NCBI GenBank assembly: GCA_037952775.1
Contig: JBANAY010000004.1
Coordinates: 4,712,001-4,776,000 of the forward strand
DNA: 64,000 nucleotides
Direction of reading: 5' to 3'
Origin: Clonostachys chloroleuca
Lineage: Eukaryota; Ascomycota; Sordariomycetes; Hypocreales; Bionectriaceae
Positions 11,492-23,609 of this stretch are shown here, piece after piece. Under the pieces are notes generated by a model. It worked only from the letters and a program-made list of their open reading frames with translations, was not told the origin of the DNA and searched no databases. The first letter of the stretch is position 1. Each line of letters begins with the position of its first letter. Made by a program: the position numbers and the translations under genes.

Positions 11492-12010
11492 TGTAGCATG
11501 TTGCAGATGCGGCATTCCTCGGTGTTCGAGTCTTTCCCAGTTTGGTGGTTGGGTCCATCTCTTTCTTGCAAGCGGCTCGGTGATGCAACTTTGCGCTCCT
11601 GCTTTTGCCCAACTTTCATGTTTCGGCATGCAATGTTGTCCTGGATAATAACATCATATTGCACGTAATACTTTGGAAAGATATAGAAATTATTTCCCTC
11701 AATGTTCAAATAAAGACACAATCTCCCTTCGTTTCGTTGAGTCGAATAACAAAGAAGGTCTTGATTCCATTTCCGCTGTCAAGGGAAAGTATATGTTCAA
11801 ATTTTATATACCTGTGATGCATATGGTTATATATATATATATACTTCAGAAGCGAAAATACCAGACAGCATTTTCCGCTGTGAAAAGTATGCAGTCTCAT
11901 AACAAAAAGAAGAAGACAAGAAGCATAGTTTCAACTTGAACCCATCTGAAAAGTACAGCGCCGCATGTGAAGAAAACCCAAAACTCCAAATCATCAAAAC
12001 GTTGGTAGTT
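11492..12010. other. Intergenic between convergent genes
   Basis: About 520 bp between two genes that run towards each other, so it holds two 3' ends. It contains a (TA)n tract near 11827-11842. No gene seen. Confidence 0.6.
11827..11842 (+). repeat. TA dinucleotide microsatellite
   Basis: A short alternating TA tract in the AT-rich 3' region between two convergent genes. Confidence 0.75.
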
Positions 12011-13879
12011 CTACACCATTTCGTTGTTGTAGCTCTCCTCCCGGTACAGCTCATTCTCGAGCGTGGAGGGGCAAAGCTTCACCCATTTCTGATATTTCCC
12101 ATGGTACGCCCCTCCTCTCTCCTCTTTCCCGCCCTGGCCCCGTGCGATGATCTCCTCGATCAGACGCCGCCCGTGAGGCTGCATCCACATCTGGGGCCAG
12201 TCGCGCTGCCGCTGCCTCGGGTCGCCGTTGTGGTTCACCACCACAGGGATCGTGCCCAGGCAAATGTTGGTGTAGAGCGGGACCTCGTCCCAACCGTGCG
12301 TGGGGCTGAACTGGGAGGACTCGGAGATGGCGGCCCGGGGGATGCTCGTGCTGTTGACGAGCTCCGCGGGGAGGTCGTTGGAGACCTGCGGGACGCAGCT
12401 CCAGGGCTGGCGGGGGAAGGCGAGCAGCTGCTCCTGGACGGGCTGGTTGTGGAGGAGCCAGCGGCCGTCCTCGCCGTTGTCGGCCGTCTGCATCTCGAGG
12501 TCGGACCAGTAGTCGACGACGATGCCGAACTCGCCCGACTTGTCGCCCTTGGGCTGGAGGACCTCGTGGGGGAAGCTGGGGTCGAGGATGTCCTCGATGG
12601 GGACGTTGACGATGCGGCTCCGGGGACGTGGGCGCTCGCCGTACTTGCGGCGCATCGCCTCGCGCTGGAACTCCTGCTCGCCCAGGATGGCGGAGAAGAT
12701 GGCCTGGTCCGACCCGACGTGGAGCTTGTTGATGGTTGATGAGCCGTCGTCGCTGGTCTGGGAGAGCCTGATCTGGTCCGATGCTTTCCTCTGCGCCCGG
12801 CGGAAAAGAGGGCGTAGGTCGCGGACGGGACCAACGATGAACCCCGAGTTGAGGAAGCGTTGGCGGTAGGTATCGTAATCGCCCTGGCTGACTTCGAGGG
12901 ATGGCGCATCCGTGTACTTGCCATAGAGCTTGGGAGATAGAGGCGATTCAGGGACTGGGTAGCAAGCCGAACTTTGGACATTGTTGGGGGTACATCTGTT
13001 GAAATGAATCCATGTTAGTTCAGCGGTTGGTGACACATGCCCCCTTCCCCCAATTCATGGCTACTTCTCACCTCTTGCTTGATCCAAAGAGGATAGTCTG
13101 GTTGACGGCCGCAGCTCGATACGCTTTGCCCATGCTGATTTCCAAGTCCTTGTTGGCCCTGTCCATGATGGCGCGGTAACGATCGACCAAAACCTCCAAT
13201 GGCAGCTGGAACCATGCGTCCCCCACCATGTGGGATTCAATATCTTCAGAGTTGAACTGGTAGTTGAAGCCTCCATATGCGTCGACTATGATGACCAGAT
13301 CGCTGTCCTTGGACTTTGGTATATTCTCAAGATAAGTCGAGATGGCCTCGATTTTGGCAACATGACGACCTCCACCGACAAGATTCGCTAGAACACGGCA
13401 GAACAGTATACGTTAGCGATATCACTCTTTCCTGAGCTAAATTCCTCCGGCCGAGACAAAGCTCTCGGTGCCCGGCCCGTCAATGCACTGGGCGCATTAT
13501 GGAGACATGAGACATACGTTGTGTGTAAGTCCTGTTGTACGCAACAAGAGTCGGGATCGGGTAGCCCAAAACAGCGGCAGTCAGCAAGGTCTTGCAGAGC
13601 TCTGCTGCTGGCCGCTGGCTGCAGGCAGGAGAAGTTGGACCTTCTTCAGGTCCTCTGGTCTCGAGGTGGTGATGTTGAGTCGATCTCTGGGGGACAAGTG
13701 CTGCTGCGTCGACAGCTGAGGTAGGTCGGAGAGGCCATTGCGCTACATGCGATTCTTGTCAGCAGCCATCATGAAATGTAAATCCAATGCCGTATCGCGC
13801 TTACATGCAAAAACACCACGAGGAAGAAGAGGACGATTCCTCCCAAGAGGATCGTTGAGCGCCGTGCGCCGCAGATCAT
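12011..13879 (-). CDS. Type II membrane glycosyltransferase-like (fungal PLOD-like family) protein, frame broken near 13605
   Basis: Exons 13879-13805, 13742-13518, 13387-13072 and 12995-12011 give about 533 aa after one base is restored. Residues 8-24 form a signal anchor (STILLGGIVLFFLVVFL) right after a short basic N-terminus, so a Golgi/ER type II membrane protein is likely. A segment with VIIVDAYG, then WFQLPLEVLVDRY and later QTILFGSSKRC resembles the donor-binding region of the fungal PLOD-like glycosyltransferase family. I recall that pattern but cannot check it here. In exon 2 the frame runs from KKVQLLLPA and must switch to reach LCKTLLTAAVLGYP; exon phases agree only if one base is missing near a CAGCAGCAG stretch (13600-13612). 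Product name is inference; membrane anchor and exon structure are seen. Confidence 0.62.
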
Positions 13880-14921
13880 GGTGATGGTGTTGGGCTTGCT
13901 GTCTCTAAATATTATATATTATTAAATCCAGAGAATAAATATGAATAATGATACATGAAGTATAAGAAAAGGAGTGTCGTGGGCCTACGCCCAAAGCAAG
14001 TGCCTCAGCTCGGAGGCGTGTGTGAATGGATCTTCACTGGCGCATCACTGCCAACAGATGATCAATTGCCAGGCGCGGGACAACCAGAGGACCCCTCCTC
14101 GAGTCCAACCGGCTCTCTTATTTATTTGACCCTGACTATCTGACTACTAAATCATGTAATTATGGGGACCCCTTTTCATTACATGTCGCTAGTTCCAAAA
14201 TCTAGCCGTGCAAGCCGTGATACGAGGCTGTAAGTGGCCACCAGCCAAGCCCGTTGATGCCGCATTAGGGTAGCGCGCTGGTGCGGTTGCATTTTGGGGG
14301 CATTTTGTCACTGACGGGCTGCATTTCGATCAGCAGCCAGGCTAGACCGTTGTCTCATCTGATTCAGAGATACGCATGGATAACTGCCAATTCCCATCGC
14401 TGTGACGCTCAATTACTCGGCCGGCGCATTTCTCCTGGCATCCTCCCCACGCTCGGTGCCTAAGAACAAGAACGGGTGATGCCCCGCCATGTCGACATGC
14501 ACCCTTTATATTCCCATGAGCCATGGATGCTAAACCCCTGTGTGCCGTCTGTGCACATCACCAATCTGACAGCCCCGCCTACAAATTGAGAAATCTGACA
14601 ACAGGAACGTCCAAATGCGACCCCTTACCCATGATGGTTGTACCTTATTTCGGAAGTGTTCAACAAGGGCCTACATGGTACGGAGTGGGCAGGTGGTCTA
14701 TCCTCAGCTACAGGGAAATCTCATGTCAGTAGGCAACGGCTTCTATTCAAGGACCTTTCCATTCATCGTAATATATTCACGTATATCAAGCAAATATTCA
14801 TCCCAATTACCCAGATGACTCGGGCCCATTCAGTCTATGAGAGATCCTCCCTAGGTATCATACAGACCTTGAACACCCCCGTGATCCGTCACCCCATTAA
14901 CTTTTTGATTTTTGGATGCAT
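13880..14921. other. Intergenic upstream of the glycosyltransferase-like gene
   Basis: About 1 kb between the start of the glycosyltransferase-like gene and the 3' end of CCT7, both on the minus strand. Promoter sequence is expected on the left side. No gene or convincing repeat seen. Confidence 0.6.
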
Positions 14922-16779
14922 TTACCGACGAGGCATTCCTCGTCCTCTGCCCCTTAGTGCTCGCTGGGCAGCGCCTGGGGGCAGCTGGCCGGGTGCCTGG
15001 GGCTTCTGGCTTTCTTCATTTCGGATGGTCTCGTCGACACCAAGGATCAAACAGCTTGCCTCGACGGCGGCTTGGAGGGCGTTGGTCTTGACCAGGGCAG
15101 GCTCCCACACGAATCGCTCCATCATATCCGTAACGCCCTCATTCTGGAAATCGACACCAGCCCAAGTCTTGCCCTTTCGGTGTTCCACGCGGAGCTTGTT
15201 AAGGATGTCTGTAGAGTCAAAGCCAGCATTGTCGCACAGCTGGCGAGGGATGACTTCTAGTGCACGGGCAAAAGACTTGAAGATGGTCTGTTCCTTGCGA
15301 GTGATGTTCTCGTCGGCATAGCGGTGGAGGTAGCTGGAGATCTCCATCTCAGTAGCACCACCTCCTCCGACAATCGTGTGGTTGCGGATCGCCCTCTTGA
15401 CAATCATGATAGCATCGTGGAGCGATCGCTCAACTTCGGCGATGAACTGCTCAGCTCCGCCACGTAGAATCAGAGTGCAGGTCTTAGCTTCGGGGCAGTC
15501 TTCGAAGAAGTTGAAGCGCTCGCCACCAATCTGGCGCTCCTCAAAGGTGCCGCATGTTCCGAGGTGCTCGGGAAGAATGTCAGAACATGTTGACTGAGTG
15601 ACTGCGCCAGTAGCCTGTACCACACGCTCAATATCCTCGCTTGTGACTCGGCCGGCACAGAATACATCTCTGTCAGCGAAATATTGTGTAGCTAGATCGC
15701 CAATGGGAAGTTTGCTGAGCACTACCTTGGCGCCTGTTGCGTAGATGGCCTCGAGCTTCTTGTAGATGATCTGCCACTCCGCATCCACAATAGCCTGGTA
15801 CTCTGATACTTGCTCCACACGAACCTCGGCGTTGTCCTTCTCGGCCTTCAACTCCAACTCGACGTTAAGGCAGACAATCTTGGGGTTCTTGAATGACTTG
15901 GGCTGCTGCTCGAAACCAGCGTAGGAGAATGTCTTCTTGAATGCAACACCGTTGACGAATCGGGAGTCGGTGAGAGATCCACCAGGGATCTTCTTGATAC
16001 CGATCAACTTTTCGTTCAAATCGTCCTGGTCGAGGGATAGCACGGCATCGACAACCACTGTCAAACGCAGATTAGTATCCTAGCTTGGAAAATGCTGTTC
16101 CAATAATAATATGAACTCACTCTTGGTGAAGAACTCAGTGTTTCTCTTGATCAGCTTGCTGGTCATGGCAGTTGCGGCGAGCTTGCCCAGGGTCTCGCGG
16201 CGGTTACCCTCGTTTGTGCTAACGGCAATCTCCTTAATCTTGTTGACCGCCATCCGCGATGCTCTTCTCAGGCCCTTGATAATGATCTGCGAGCTGATAC
16301 CCTGCTCAACGTGCTCCTTGACTTCCTTGAGGATCTCGCCGGCAAGCACCACGACAGAGGTGGTTCCGTCACCGACTTCAGCGTCTTGGGATCGGGCAAT
16401 ATCGACGAGAATGCGGGCAGCGGGGTGAACAATGTCGAGGAGCTAAATTTCCATTGTCAACGACATCTCTTATACCCGGAGGAGGTGTTTCTGGACCCGT
16501 ACCTTCATGACAGTAGCACCATCGTTGGTAATCGTCTGCTTGCCGTTCTCATCCACCATCAACAGATCACCGCCATAGGGACCGAGGGTCGACCGGATTG
16601 TGGCCTGAACTGCCAGACAGGCATTAATATTAGAGACAATCTGGCCCTTGCCCTGAGAAGTGTCGGTTCCTAATATATAGACTCGTCAGTGGCCGTTGGG
16701 GCACAAAACGCAGGCAACGGTGGGGTAACGAACCTTCTTTCAGGACGATGATCGTCGGTGTGTGACCGCCGAACGACAT
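14922..16779 (-). CDS. CCT7: T-complex protein 1 subunit eta (CCT7)
   Basis: Exons 16779-16734, 16669-16503, 16442-16121 and 16057-14922 give 556 aa, the usual length for CCT eta. Hallmarks of group II chaperonins are present in order: the N-terminal block after TLGPYGGD, the nucleotide-binding [13 protein letters not shown], the apical-domain segment with [18 protein letters not shown], and [15 protein letters not shown]. The protein ends in an Arg/Gly tail. As one of eight subunits of the cytosolic TRiC/CCT ring it helps fold actin and tubulin. All three introns (64, 61 and 63 bp) have canonical ends and phases 1, 0 and 1. No frame break was found in this essential gene. Confidence 0.96.
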
Positions 16780-18127
16780 TCTGACGGTATTTTGAAGTGT
16801 ATCAACGCAAGAAAGATACTGGGGAAGGTCGGAAAAGGGGTTTCAAAGATCCTGGGGCGAGGTCGAAGGATAGGAGTACTCGCCGTGTCGTGGTTGAGCC
16901 AAGTGGGAGGTGTCCAATCTATCGCCAGCAGCAAGCTCCAAAAAATTGTGGCAGCCTCCCACTTCTCATTGTGGTTAGGTGGGTGGTTGTCCCTGAAGGC
17001 TGCGCACGGACCACCTGAAATCGAGCCTTCCAGAGCTTTGCGTCAAAACGATTACTTAATTCGCAGCTCTCTGCTCTTGGCCATCTCATGCCTTCTCATA
17101 CCTACCTCCTTAAAACTGCAAGAATTCATATCGAGATTGATTTTCTTACCGAGACACCGTAGACGACTTTTTATTGGCGGCGAATCGTTCTTAAGTGTTC
17201 GAGTATTGGAAGGGGAGGGAAGATTAGGTGTTGTGTTGCCTTAAATAACACAGCCCCCAGCTCACCATTCTTGTGTCAATATATCTGAAAATCCCTGAGC
17301 TGGCACTCAACGTTGCTGCAGCCTCGAATCTGAATAAAATATCATTCACCCTGGCTCTGCGATACGTCGGTAAGTGTTGGAAGTAGTAATGTGTACCGGC
17401 AGGACCCGCTTTGCATAGCACATGCGCCGGCCTCGGGGGACATGACGGAACCGATTTGAACAGTTATCCGCCAACTTTACACGGAAGCACCAGGCAGCTA
17501 GGACCGGTCCTTTGATCCGTAGTGTGAGCCGACTACGGAGTCCTGGAATGCTTCTGTCAAAGAGCAGGCACGGGCTTTGAGTTTCACCTCATAAACTCGG
17601 ATATTATTGGCTAATACCAGCGCCCTGAGCTGGCACACAGTGGAAGATGCTGCCCCCAACCACGTCCTGTATGCTGAGTAGCAATCAAAAAGAGACGGTT
17701 ATTATGTATTGTTACGACATGAATTTATTTCAATCGAATTTGAGTTCACGGGATGGCTGGACTGCAACAGGCCTCTTCTCTTGACTTCGCGAAACCATCG
17801 GATCCGACGTGAGCAGCCGCTAATCCACACTAGGCTAGCTCCCATAACCCCAGATTCCGTCCCCTCCAAGTTCCGCGGCTCTTGTGCTCGGCGCTCTTCG
17901 GCCAGACACGGTAAATCCAGGACCTGTCGTCCCAGCGATTTCATTAAATCGCCGTCTCTGCCACCGGAATTTCGATCGGACATCTTCATCTCATGATTGC
18001 TTGATCTCTCTTACTTACGAACACTGGCACATATTGCCCTATCGTACCATAGACTGAATTGCTACCATCAACTTGAGATTCAAACGTCGCTCTCTCAGTA
18101 CCCCACGTCCCCTCTTTAGCTGTCAAG
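16780..18127. other. Intergenic: divergent promoter of CCT7 and SCOT
   Basis: 1.35 kb between divergent genes, so it holds both promoters and leaders. No gene seen: the open frame at 16762-17244 (+) overlaps the antisense of CCT7 exon 1 and has no domain. Confidence 0.6.
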
Positions 18128-19803
18128 ATGTCGTCCTTTGTGACACGAGTGAGGACAGCTCGAGCCATCGCTCGTCATGGATTAAATGTAAGCCGATTCA
18201 ACAGTGAGAATAGGAACCGTCATGTGTCTCAGCCGCTGACCTCTCTCTAGCCCTCTCCAGTTTTCAATAGAGCTTTCTCCGTTTCACTGAGACGGGCTGA
18301 AATCAACAAGGTGTATCCTTCAGCGTCTGAAGCTCTGAAGGACATGAAGCCCAACTCAACCCTTCTCTGTGGTGGTTTCGGTCTTTGCGGCGTTCCTGAC
18401 ACACTGATTGATGAGATCATCAATAAGCCTGAAATCCAGGGGCTGACCGCAGTCTCCAACAATGCCGGAACCGATGGCCATGGCCTGGGAAAACTCCTCA
18501 AGACAAAACAAGTCAAGAAGATGATCGCCAGCTACATCGGCGAAAACAAGACCTTCGAGTCGATGTATTTGACTGGCGAAGTTGAGCTTGAGCTCACCCC
18601 CCAGGGCACTCTGGCGGAACGCTGTGCGGCAGGCGGAAAGGGAATCCCTGCATTCTACACTCCTGCTGCATATGGCACAGTTGTCCAGACTGGAGATTTA
18701 CCCCTGAAGAACAAGCCCGACGGATCGCCAGATCAGTACTCCTACCCTAAGGATGTCAAGGTCTTCAACGGAAAGTCATATCTTCTTGAGAACAGCATCG
18801 ACGGTGACTATGCCTTCGTCAAAGCCTACAAGGCAGATAAGCTAGGCAACTGCCAGTTCCGTCTTGCCGCCAACAACTTCAACGGAGCCATGGGTCGCAA
18901 CGCCAAGATGACTATTGTTGAGGCTGAGCATATCGTGGAGCCGGGCGAGATCCCCCCGAGGCTGTCCACTTGCCTGGAATTTACGTTAAGCGAGTGATTC
19001 AGAGTCTTTCTGAAAAGAACATTGAAAAGTACACATGGGCGAAGGAGGATGACGACGCGAGCGCAGCGCTAGGCAAGGGCGAAACGGCAGCAAAACGCGA
19101 GCGGATTGTCCGACGTGCAGCCAAGGAGTTCAAGAACGGCATGTATGCCAATCTTGGCATTGGAATGCCCATGTTAGCTCCTAGCTTCGTTGGGCCTGAG
19201 GTCGAGGTCCAACTTCAGTCCGAGAACGGAATCCTGGGTCTTGGACCTTACCCAAAGAAGGGCGAGGAGGATGCCGACTTGATTAACGCTGGAAAGGAGA
19301 CCGTTACCCTTAACCCTGGAGCTGCTGTGTTTGGTAGCGAGGAGAGTTTTGGTATGATTCGCAGCGGCCGGATCAACCTCACAATCCTGGGTGCCATGCA
19401 GGTTAGTGCGACAGGCGATCTTGCCAATTGGATGCTTCCTGGGAAGGTCAAGGGCTTTGGCGGCGCCATGGACCTGGTGAGCAACCCAAGTGCAACCAAG
19501 GTTGTTGTCACAATGGAGCACACGGATAAGAAAGGAAACCCCAAGATCGTCAAGCAATGTGCATTCCCCCTGACTGGGCGTACTTGTGTATCCAGGATCA
19601 TTACCGAGCTTGTAAGTGTTTTGTTCATGCACCTTTGGGAACCGGGCCGAGCTAACGTGTTTGCTTTTCAGGGCGTGTTTGATGTCGATTTTTCCCAGGG
19701 CCTCACTCTCATCGAGATTGCTGATGGTGTAACGGTGGAGGAAATTAAGAGCAAGACTGAGGCCCCCTTCAAGGTTGCTGACGACTTGAAGCCCATGCTG
19801 TGA
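18128..19803 (+). CDS. Succinyl-CoA:3-ketoacid/acetate CoA-transferase, mitochondrial (frame broken at 18952-18957)
   Basis: Exons 18128-18187, 18251-19611 and 19672-19803 give about 517 aa after restoring one C. The N-terminus is basic and Ser/Arg-rich without acids, fitting a mitochondrial presequence. The first half has the CoA-transferase alpha signature (GGFGLCGVPDTLI), the second half the beta signature with QSENGILGLGP, whose Glu is the catalytic residue that forms the enzyme-CoA thioester. The enzyme moves CoA from succinyl-CoA to acetate or acetoacetate in the matrix. A run of six C (18952-18957) where seven are needed throws the reading frame out at about residue 254, in the linker between the two halves. 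The first frame stops at 18997 while the conserved sequence resumes at once in another frame. The linker position recalls the two-subunit bacterial enzyme, but a base-calling error is likelier. Confidence 0.9.
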
Positions 19804-20259
19804 ATGGAATGGGATCGTCTCGACCCAAGGCGTAAATAAATAGTTTCATGTTCTAGCATTACTTGGCGTTTTTGTGTTTGGAAAATACCTCCTTTTTCAT
19901 TTTTGGGGTTGGGACATCTTGTATGAAAATGAAGATAAGGTCTAGCATGGCTTTTGAGCTCTTGTTCTGTGACGTATGATGCATTTACTAGCGTTGAAAT
20001 GGCATACACACTACTACAGTGTCAATTTTTCAAGTGCGTGGTTTGGTGCTACATTGCGGTCTACACATCCACAAGATTAAGAGCTGAAAGTTTTGATGGG
20101 AAAGTTGCCATTTGTTGCTATCAATCTTAATTTCCGAGGATATTTGAACGAATTCACACAGAAGATCATTAGATCATGCGAGTTTTAATTGCGATAGAAC
20201 CAAGCCTGTTAGCCAAGGCAAGTTTGAAATGTCTTTAGATGAGCGCCGTGTGTATTGCC
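19804..20259. other. Intergenic between convergent SCOT and PDAP1-like genes
   Basis: About 455 bp holding two 3' ends. No gene seen. Confidence 0.6.
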
Positions 20260-21158
20260 TCATTTCTTCTTCCCCTTCTTGGGCGCAGCAGCCGCCGCCG
20301 CTCGCATCTTGGCTTCCCTAGCCTCAATTTCAGCTCGGCGGGCCTTCTCCTGGGCTTCACGCTCTTCCTTTTCAGCCTGAAGAAAACAAGGAATTAGCGA
20401 CTGTGATGGTGTGTAAATTTGATCAAAAACTTACCTGCCGACGTGCTGCTTCGGCCTCTCGTTTCTCACGAATAGCCTTTAATCTCTCCAAATCGGCCTT
20501 CGCCTCATCGGTCTTGCCTGCATGGTGTAGCTTCATATATCTCTCCTTGGCGGCAGCAGCCTCTGCTGCCTCCCTTTCCTTGCGGCTCAGAGGCTGCAAC
20601 TTCTTCACCTTATCTGTGAGTTTGTCGACCTCCTCGTCGTCGCTCACTGCGGGCTTGGCGGCCTGCTTGCGGGCAGCTTTTGAGTGGTTGGGGTTGGCGG
20701 GCATGTCGTCGTCCTCGCTCTCCTCGCTATCCTCGTCGCTCGAGGGCAGGTCGCCCACCTCGACCGTCTTGCCCTTTTGCTTGGCGATGGCGGCCTCCTT
20801 GCGGGCCTTCTTTAGAGCCTTGCGGTCATCGCGCGAGGCGGCGGCGGCGGCCGACGCCTTGGCGTTCGCATCGTCGTCCTCGCTGTCCTCCTCCTCGGAC
20901 TCGGAGTCTTCCTCGGATTCAGAGTCGTCCTTCTTTGCATCGTCCACACCCCACATGCTGACGGCATTTCCTTCCGCGTCGAGGGGCTGTAGATTGCGTG
21001 AGAAGTGGTGGCCGCCTATAACGTAGGTAATGGAGCCACTCGGTTAGCTAGAACACTATTTGAATCGTGGTTCATGCTGCGTTCTTACCTCCTCTTGTGT
21101 ACTTCTTGAACTTCCCACCGCGACCACGGGAGCTTGACCCTGGAGCACCACCAGCCAT
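20260..21158 (-). CDS. PDAP1-like (28 kDa heat- and acid-stable phosphoprotein family) protein
   Basis: Exons 21158-21089, 21015-20435 and 20376-20260 give 255 aa. The protein starts [20 protein letters not shown], with the Arg/Gly-Lys N-terminus typical of the PDGFA-associated protein family. A long Ser/Asp/Glu-rich stretch (many likely CK2 sites) follows. The PDAP domain spans roughly residues 165-215 and contains [11 protein letters not shown] and the [23 protein letters not shown] segment. The C-terminus is a charged helix ending in KKGKKK. The molecular function is not settled; RNA-related and growth-factor-related roles have been proposed in animals. Introns are 73 and 58 bp with canonical ends. 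The gene is convergent with SCOT. Confidence 0.85.
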
Positions 21159-22370
21159 GATGAAGGGGACTCCTTGTATAAAAAAAAAAGTTGTGTGGGT
21201 TGGAAGTTGCTGGTTAAAGTTTTCTCAACCTAGGAAAGTCTAATGTGACAGAATACCTGGAAAGTAAAGGGAAATGGAGAGATGGTAGAATTCGGCAGAG
21301 TATCGAAGAAATCGCAAATGCTCGAGCCTTGATAGGTGTAACGAGTCGTAGGCGGGGTAGCGGGGTTGATGATAGGGCGATCACAGACAGTCATCCTGTA
21401 GCGTGCCACGATTCACCAACGCGTTGACTCCCAACTTTTTTACTCTTCGAAGATGATAAAACATGTAAAACAAAGCTTGAATGCTCTTACATGACGACAA
21501 AGCAGAGCACTGAATTATACAGCCTAAATTTGCCCTATCAATCATCCTTCTGTGCCAGGTCGGGCCGTCCCCAACCAGGTAGCATCTATCTAATCAGTGC
21601 TCGGTGGTTTGTCGCGTGTCATCATGGTGGGGTGGAGGCACACGCTCTGTGCCAACATTCAGGCTGCACCAAGGCCAGGACTCAACTGCTGTTGTCCGAG
21701 CTGCTCCCACATGTGTAGGTACCTAGATATGAACTCATCTTGTGCTGTATCCATTGGGGGAAATGGACAAAGATTTTCTGCTCGTCTAGGAAATAATGGC
21801 AGATGGTTATAACACCAAGAGGACATTCGACCTCTCACATTAGGCAAAGGTATGGAGATTTACTAGGAACTCCTTTCCCCTGGTTCGCATCTATCCTTGC
21901 ACCAGCAGGACCATTCGCGAGCCGATACATTGCGATGAGCCAATATTTCCAGCGACTATCCTCTGTGTCTTTTACCAGTGGACATACGTGGTCTGCGAGC
22001 GTGGCGCTCTACGCTTCTAGCCTTGATGCTCTACAATATTTACGGGGGTCGAATAAGGAATATCTCGCCGTCGAAAAAATTTCTCCGTAGATCATTCGCA
22101 GCGAACTGCAAGCAAAACAGAGGGTAAGTCGACGATGTTTCTCTTTCCTCCAGTTTCCCCTCCGCTACCTCCATGGAATATGAAAGCCAGAGTGAATTTG
22201 AAGGATTAGTTTTTCTAGTAGGTTTCATGAAGAAGAAAGAAAGAAAAAAAAAGAAAAAATTTGCTGCTGCACTGTCGGTTTAGTACTTTCCTTGCTCATC
22301 AGACCCATTATTTCGGCGCGGAATAAGCTTTTACCGAGACACTTGGTGGATGACAAAGCTTCACAACTGG

Positions 22371-22680
22371 CGAGGCAAGTGGGTTGAAAAAAGGATGAGA
22401 GAGGTATAAATAGGCGACATTAAAAACGAGACACCTAAGCCTTATACTACACACCTACTTTGAGTCTGTGATGAGTATTACTAGATTATTGAGTGCTAAT
22501 AGTAGATAAATAAATAATAATATACAGAATATTGTTAATTTATCCCTTTTTATACTTACTTCATACTATTACAGTATTCTAATTATTACAGAAGGTAGTC
22601 GCCATATGATCTACCCGTCTCATTTCTTATGTCACCCACTTGGCCTCTCTCATCCTTTTTTCAACCCACTTACGAGGCAA
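22371..22680. mobile_element. MITE-like element, copy 1, with perfect 28-bp terminal inverted repeats
   Basis: Bases 22377-22404 and 22644-22671 are perfect inverted repeats of 28 bp (the left arm begins AAGTGGGTTGAAAAAAGG). Similarity between the arms continues imperfectly inward for a few tens of bases: a GACATxAxAAxGAGAC block occurs in both. The core is strongly AT-rich and noncoding. The 8-bp direct repeat CGAGGCAA flanks the element at 22371-22378 and 22673-22680 and looks like a target-site duplication, although its last two bases overlap the left arm. Size about 300 bp with no transposase: a non-autonomous DNA transposon. An 8-bp duplication would suggest a hAT-type source, which is inference. 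Confidence 0.8.
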
Positions 22681-23145
22681 TCCGAAACCCAGGCGTGATA
22701 CGGTGTACAAGCCGTTACATGTTGAGAGCACCATTGCCTCATCGCGTGGCAGACATTCATCAGTGGTAAGACAGTCTGACCTCAACACGGGACCGGTCTT
22801 ACATATCTCAGGCGCGTGTTTCTGAGATGGCGTTGGAGCTCTAATTTATGCCCAACCGTTTTTGATGCACTATGCTGACAGGGGCCTTCCTGATATTAGG
22901 TTTTTAACTTCACGGCAGGCTGGGCTGATGGGATGAGGCCTCCCGGATGTCAACCATGATTCATTAGTCGAGCCATTGATTCTTCAAATACAAACGGCCT
23001 CCTGACCTGATACTGGCTCGGTGGTGCCAGAGCTGTTGCTGAATGTGGCCAAAGTGCGTGGTGGTTTTGGTCATCAGGGTGGGGCAGCTTAGCACGAGCG
23101 TCGCTGAAAGGATGCGGCTCCTCGAAATTGATGGACAGTGACCAT

Positions 23146-23186
23146 CAAGGTTCTCAACTCTCTGTCCATGGCAGAACCATCAAGGT
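23146..23186 (+). promoter_or_regulatory. Two CAAGGT boxes upstream of the zinc transporter
   Basis: CAAGGT occurs at 23146-23151 and 23181-23186, each inside a near-identical ACCATCAAGGT context 35 bp apart. CAAGGT is the core described for the Aspergillus zinc regulator ZafA, and half of the yeast Zap1 site ACCTTnAAGGT. Location about 430-470 bp before the ATG of a ZIP transporter makes a zinc-response site plausible; this is inference. Confidence 0.35.
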
Positions 23187-23582
23187 CCTCACCACCCGTC
23201 GCCATGGCTTGGCGGCCGCAGCAACTGCCAATGGAGGCAGCCACCACCTGCCTCTCCAGCAGGTATATGCCTCGATTGAGCGGAGAAGTTGGTGAAATAT
23301 CTTCATCCAGCTCCATTTTACTTTCCATCTGTCCCAAGAGTAACGCCAACTCTGGGTTTGTGCCACTCGTGATCCTCTAGCGCATCTGCTTGCATCGATC
23401 GCGAACTGATAAATAAGCTTGATCGCAACCATACTTCTTAGTTCCGTCCATCTCATCCATCCCTACCTCCGCGTCGCCCGCCTATTTGTCCACGCCGAGC
23501 TCACTTCCGCGGCGGTTCCTGACGGGTGTTACCTCTGGCTTTTTGGGTTGGATTTGGATTTGGATTGGCACACGCCAAGGAT

Positions 23583-23609
23583 AACCTTAACGCCAACCTT
23601 AATAACCTT
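23583..23609 (+). promoter_or_regulatory. Three AACCTT repeats just before the zinc transporter ATG
   Basis: AACCTT is repeated at 23583-23588, 23595-23600 and 23604-23609, ending 7 bp before the start codon. On the other strand it reads AAGGTT, similar to a zinc-response half-site. It may equally be leader sequence with no regulatory role. Confidence 0.3.

Noticed and set aside
11827..11842. TA tract as a replication origin or promoter
   Set aside because: A simple microsatellite between two 3' ends; nothing else supports an origin.
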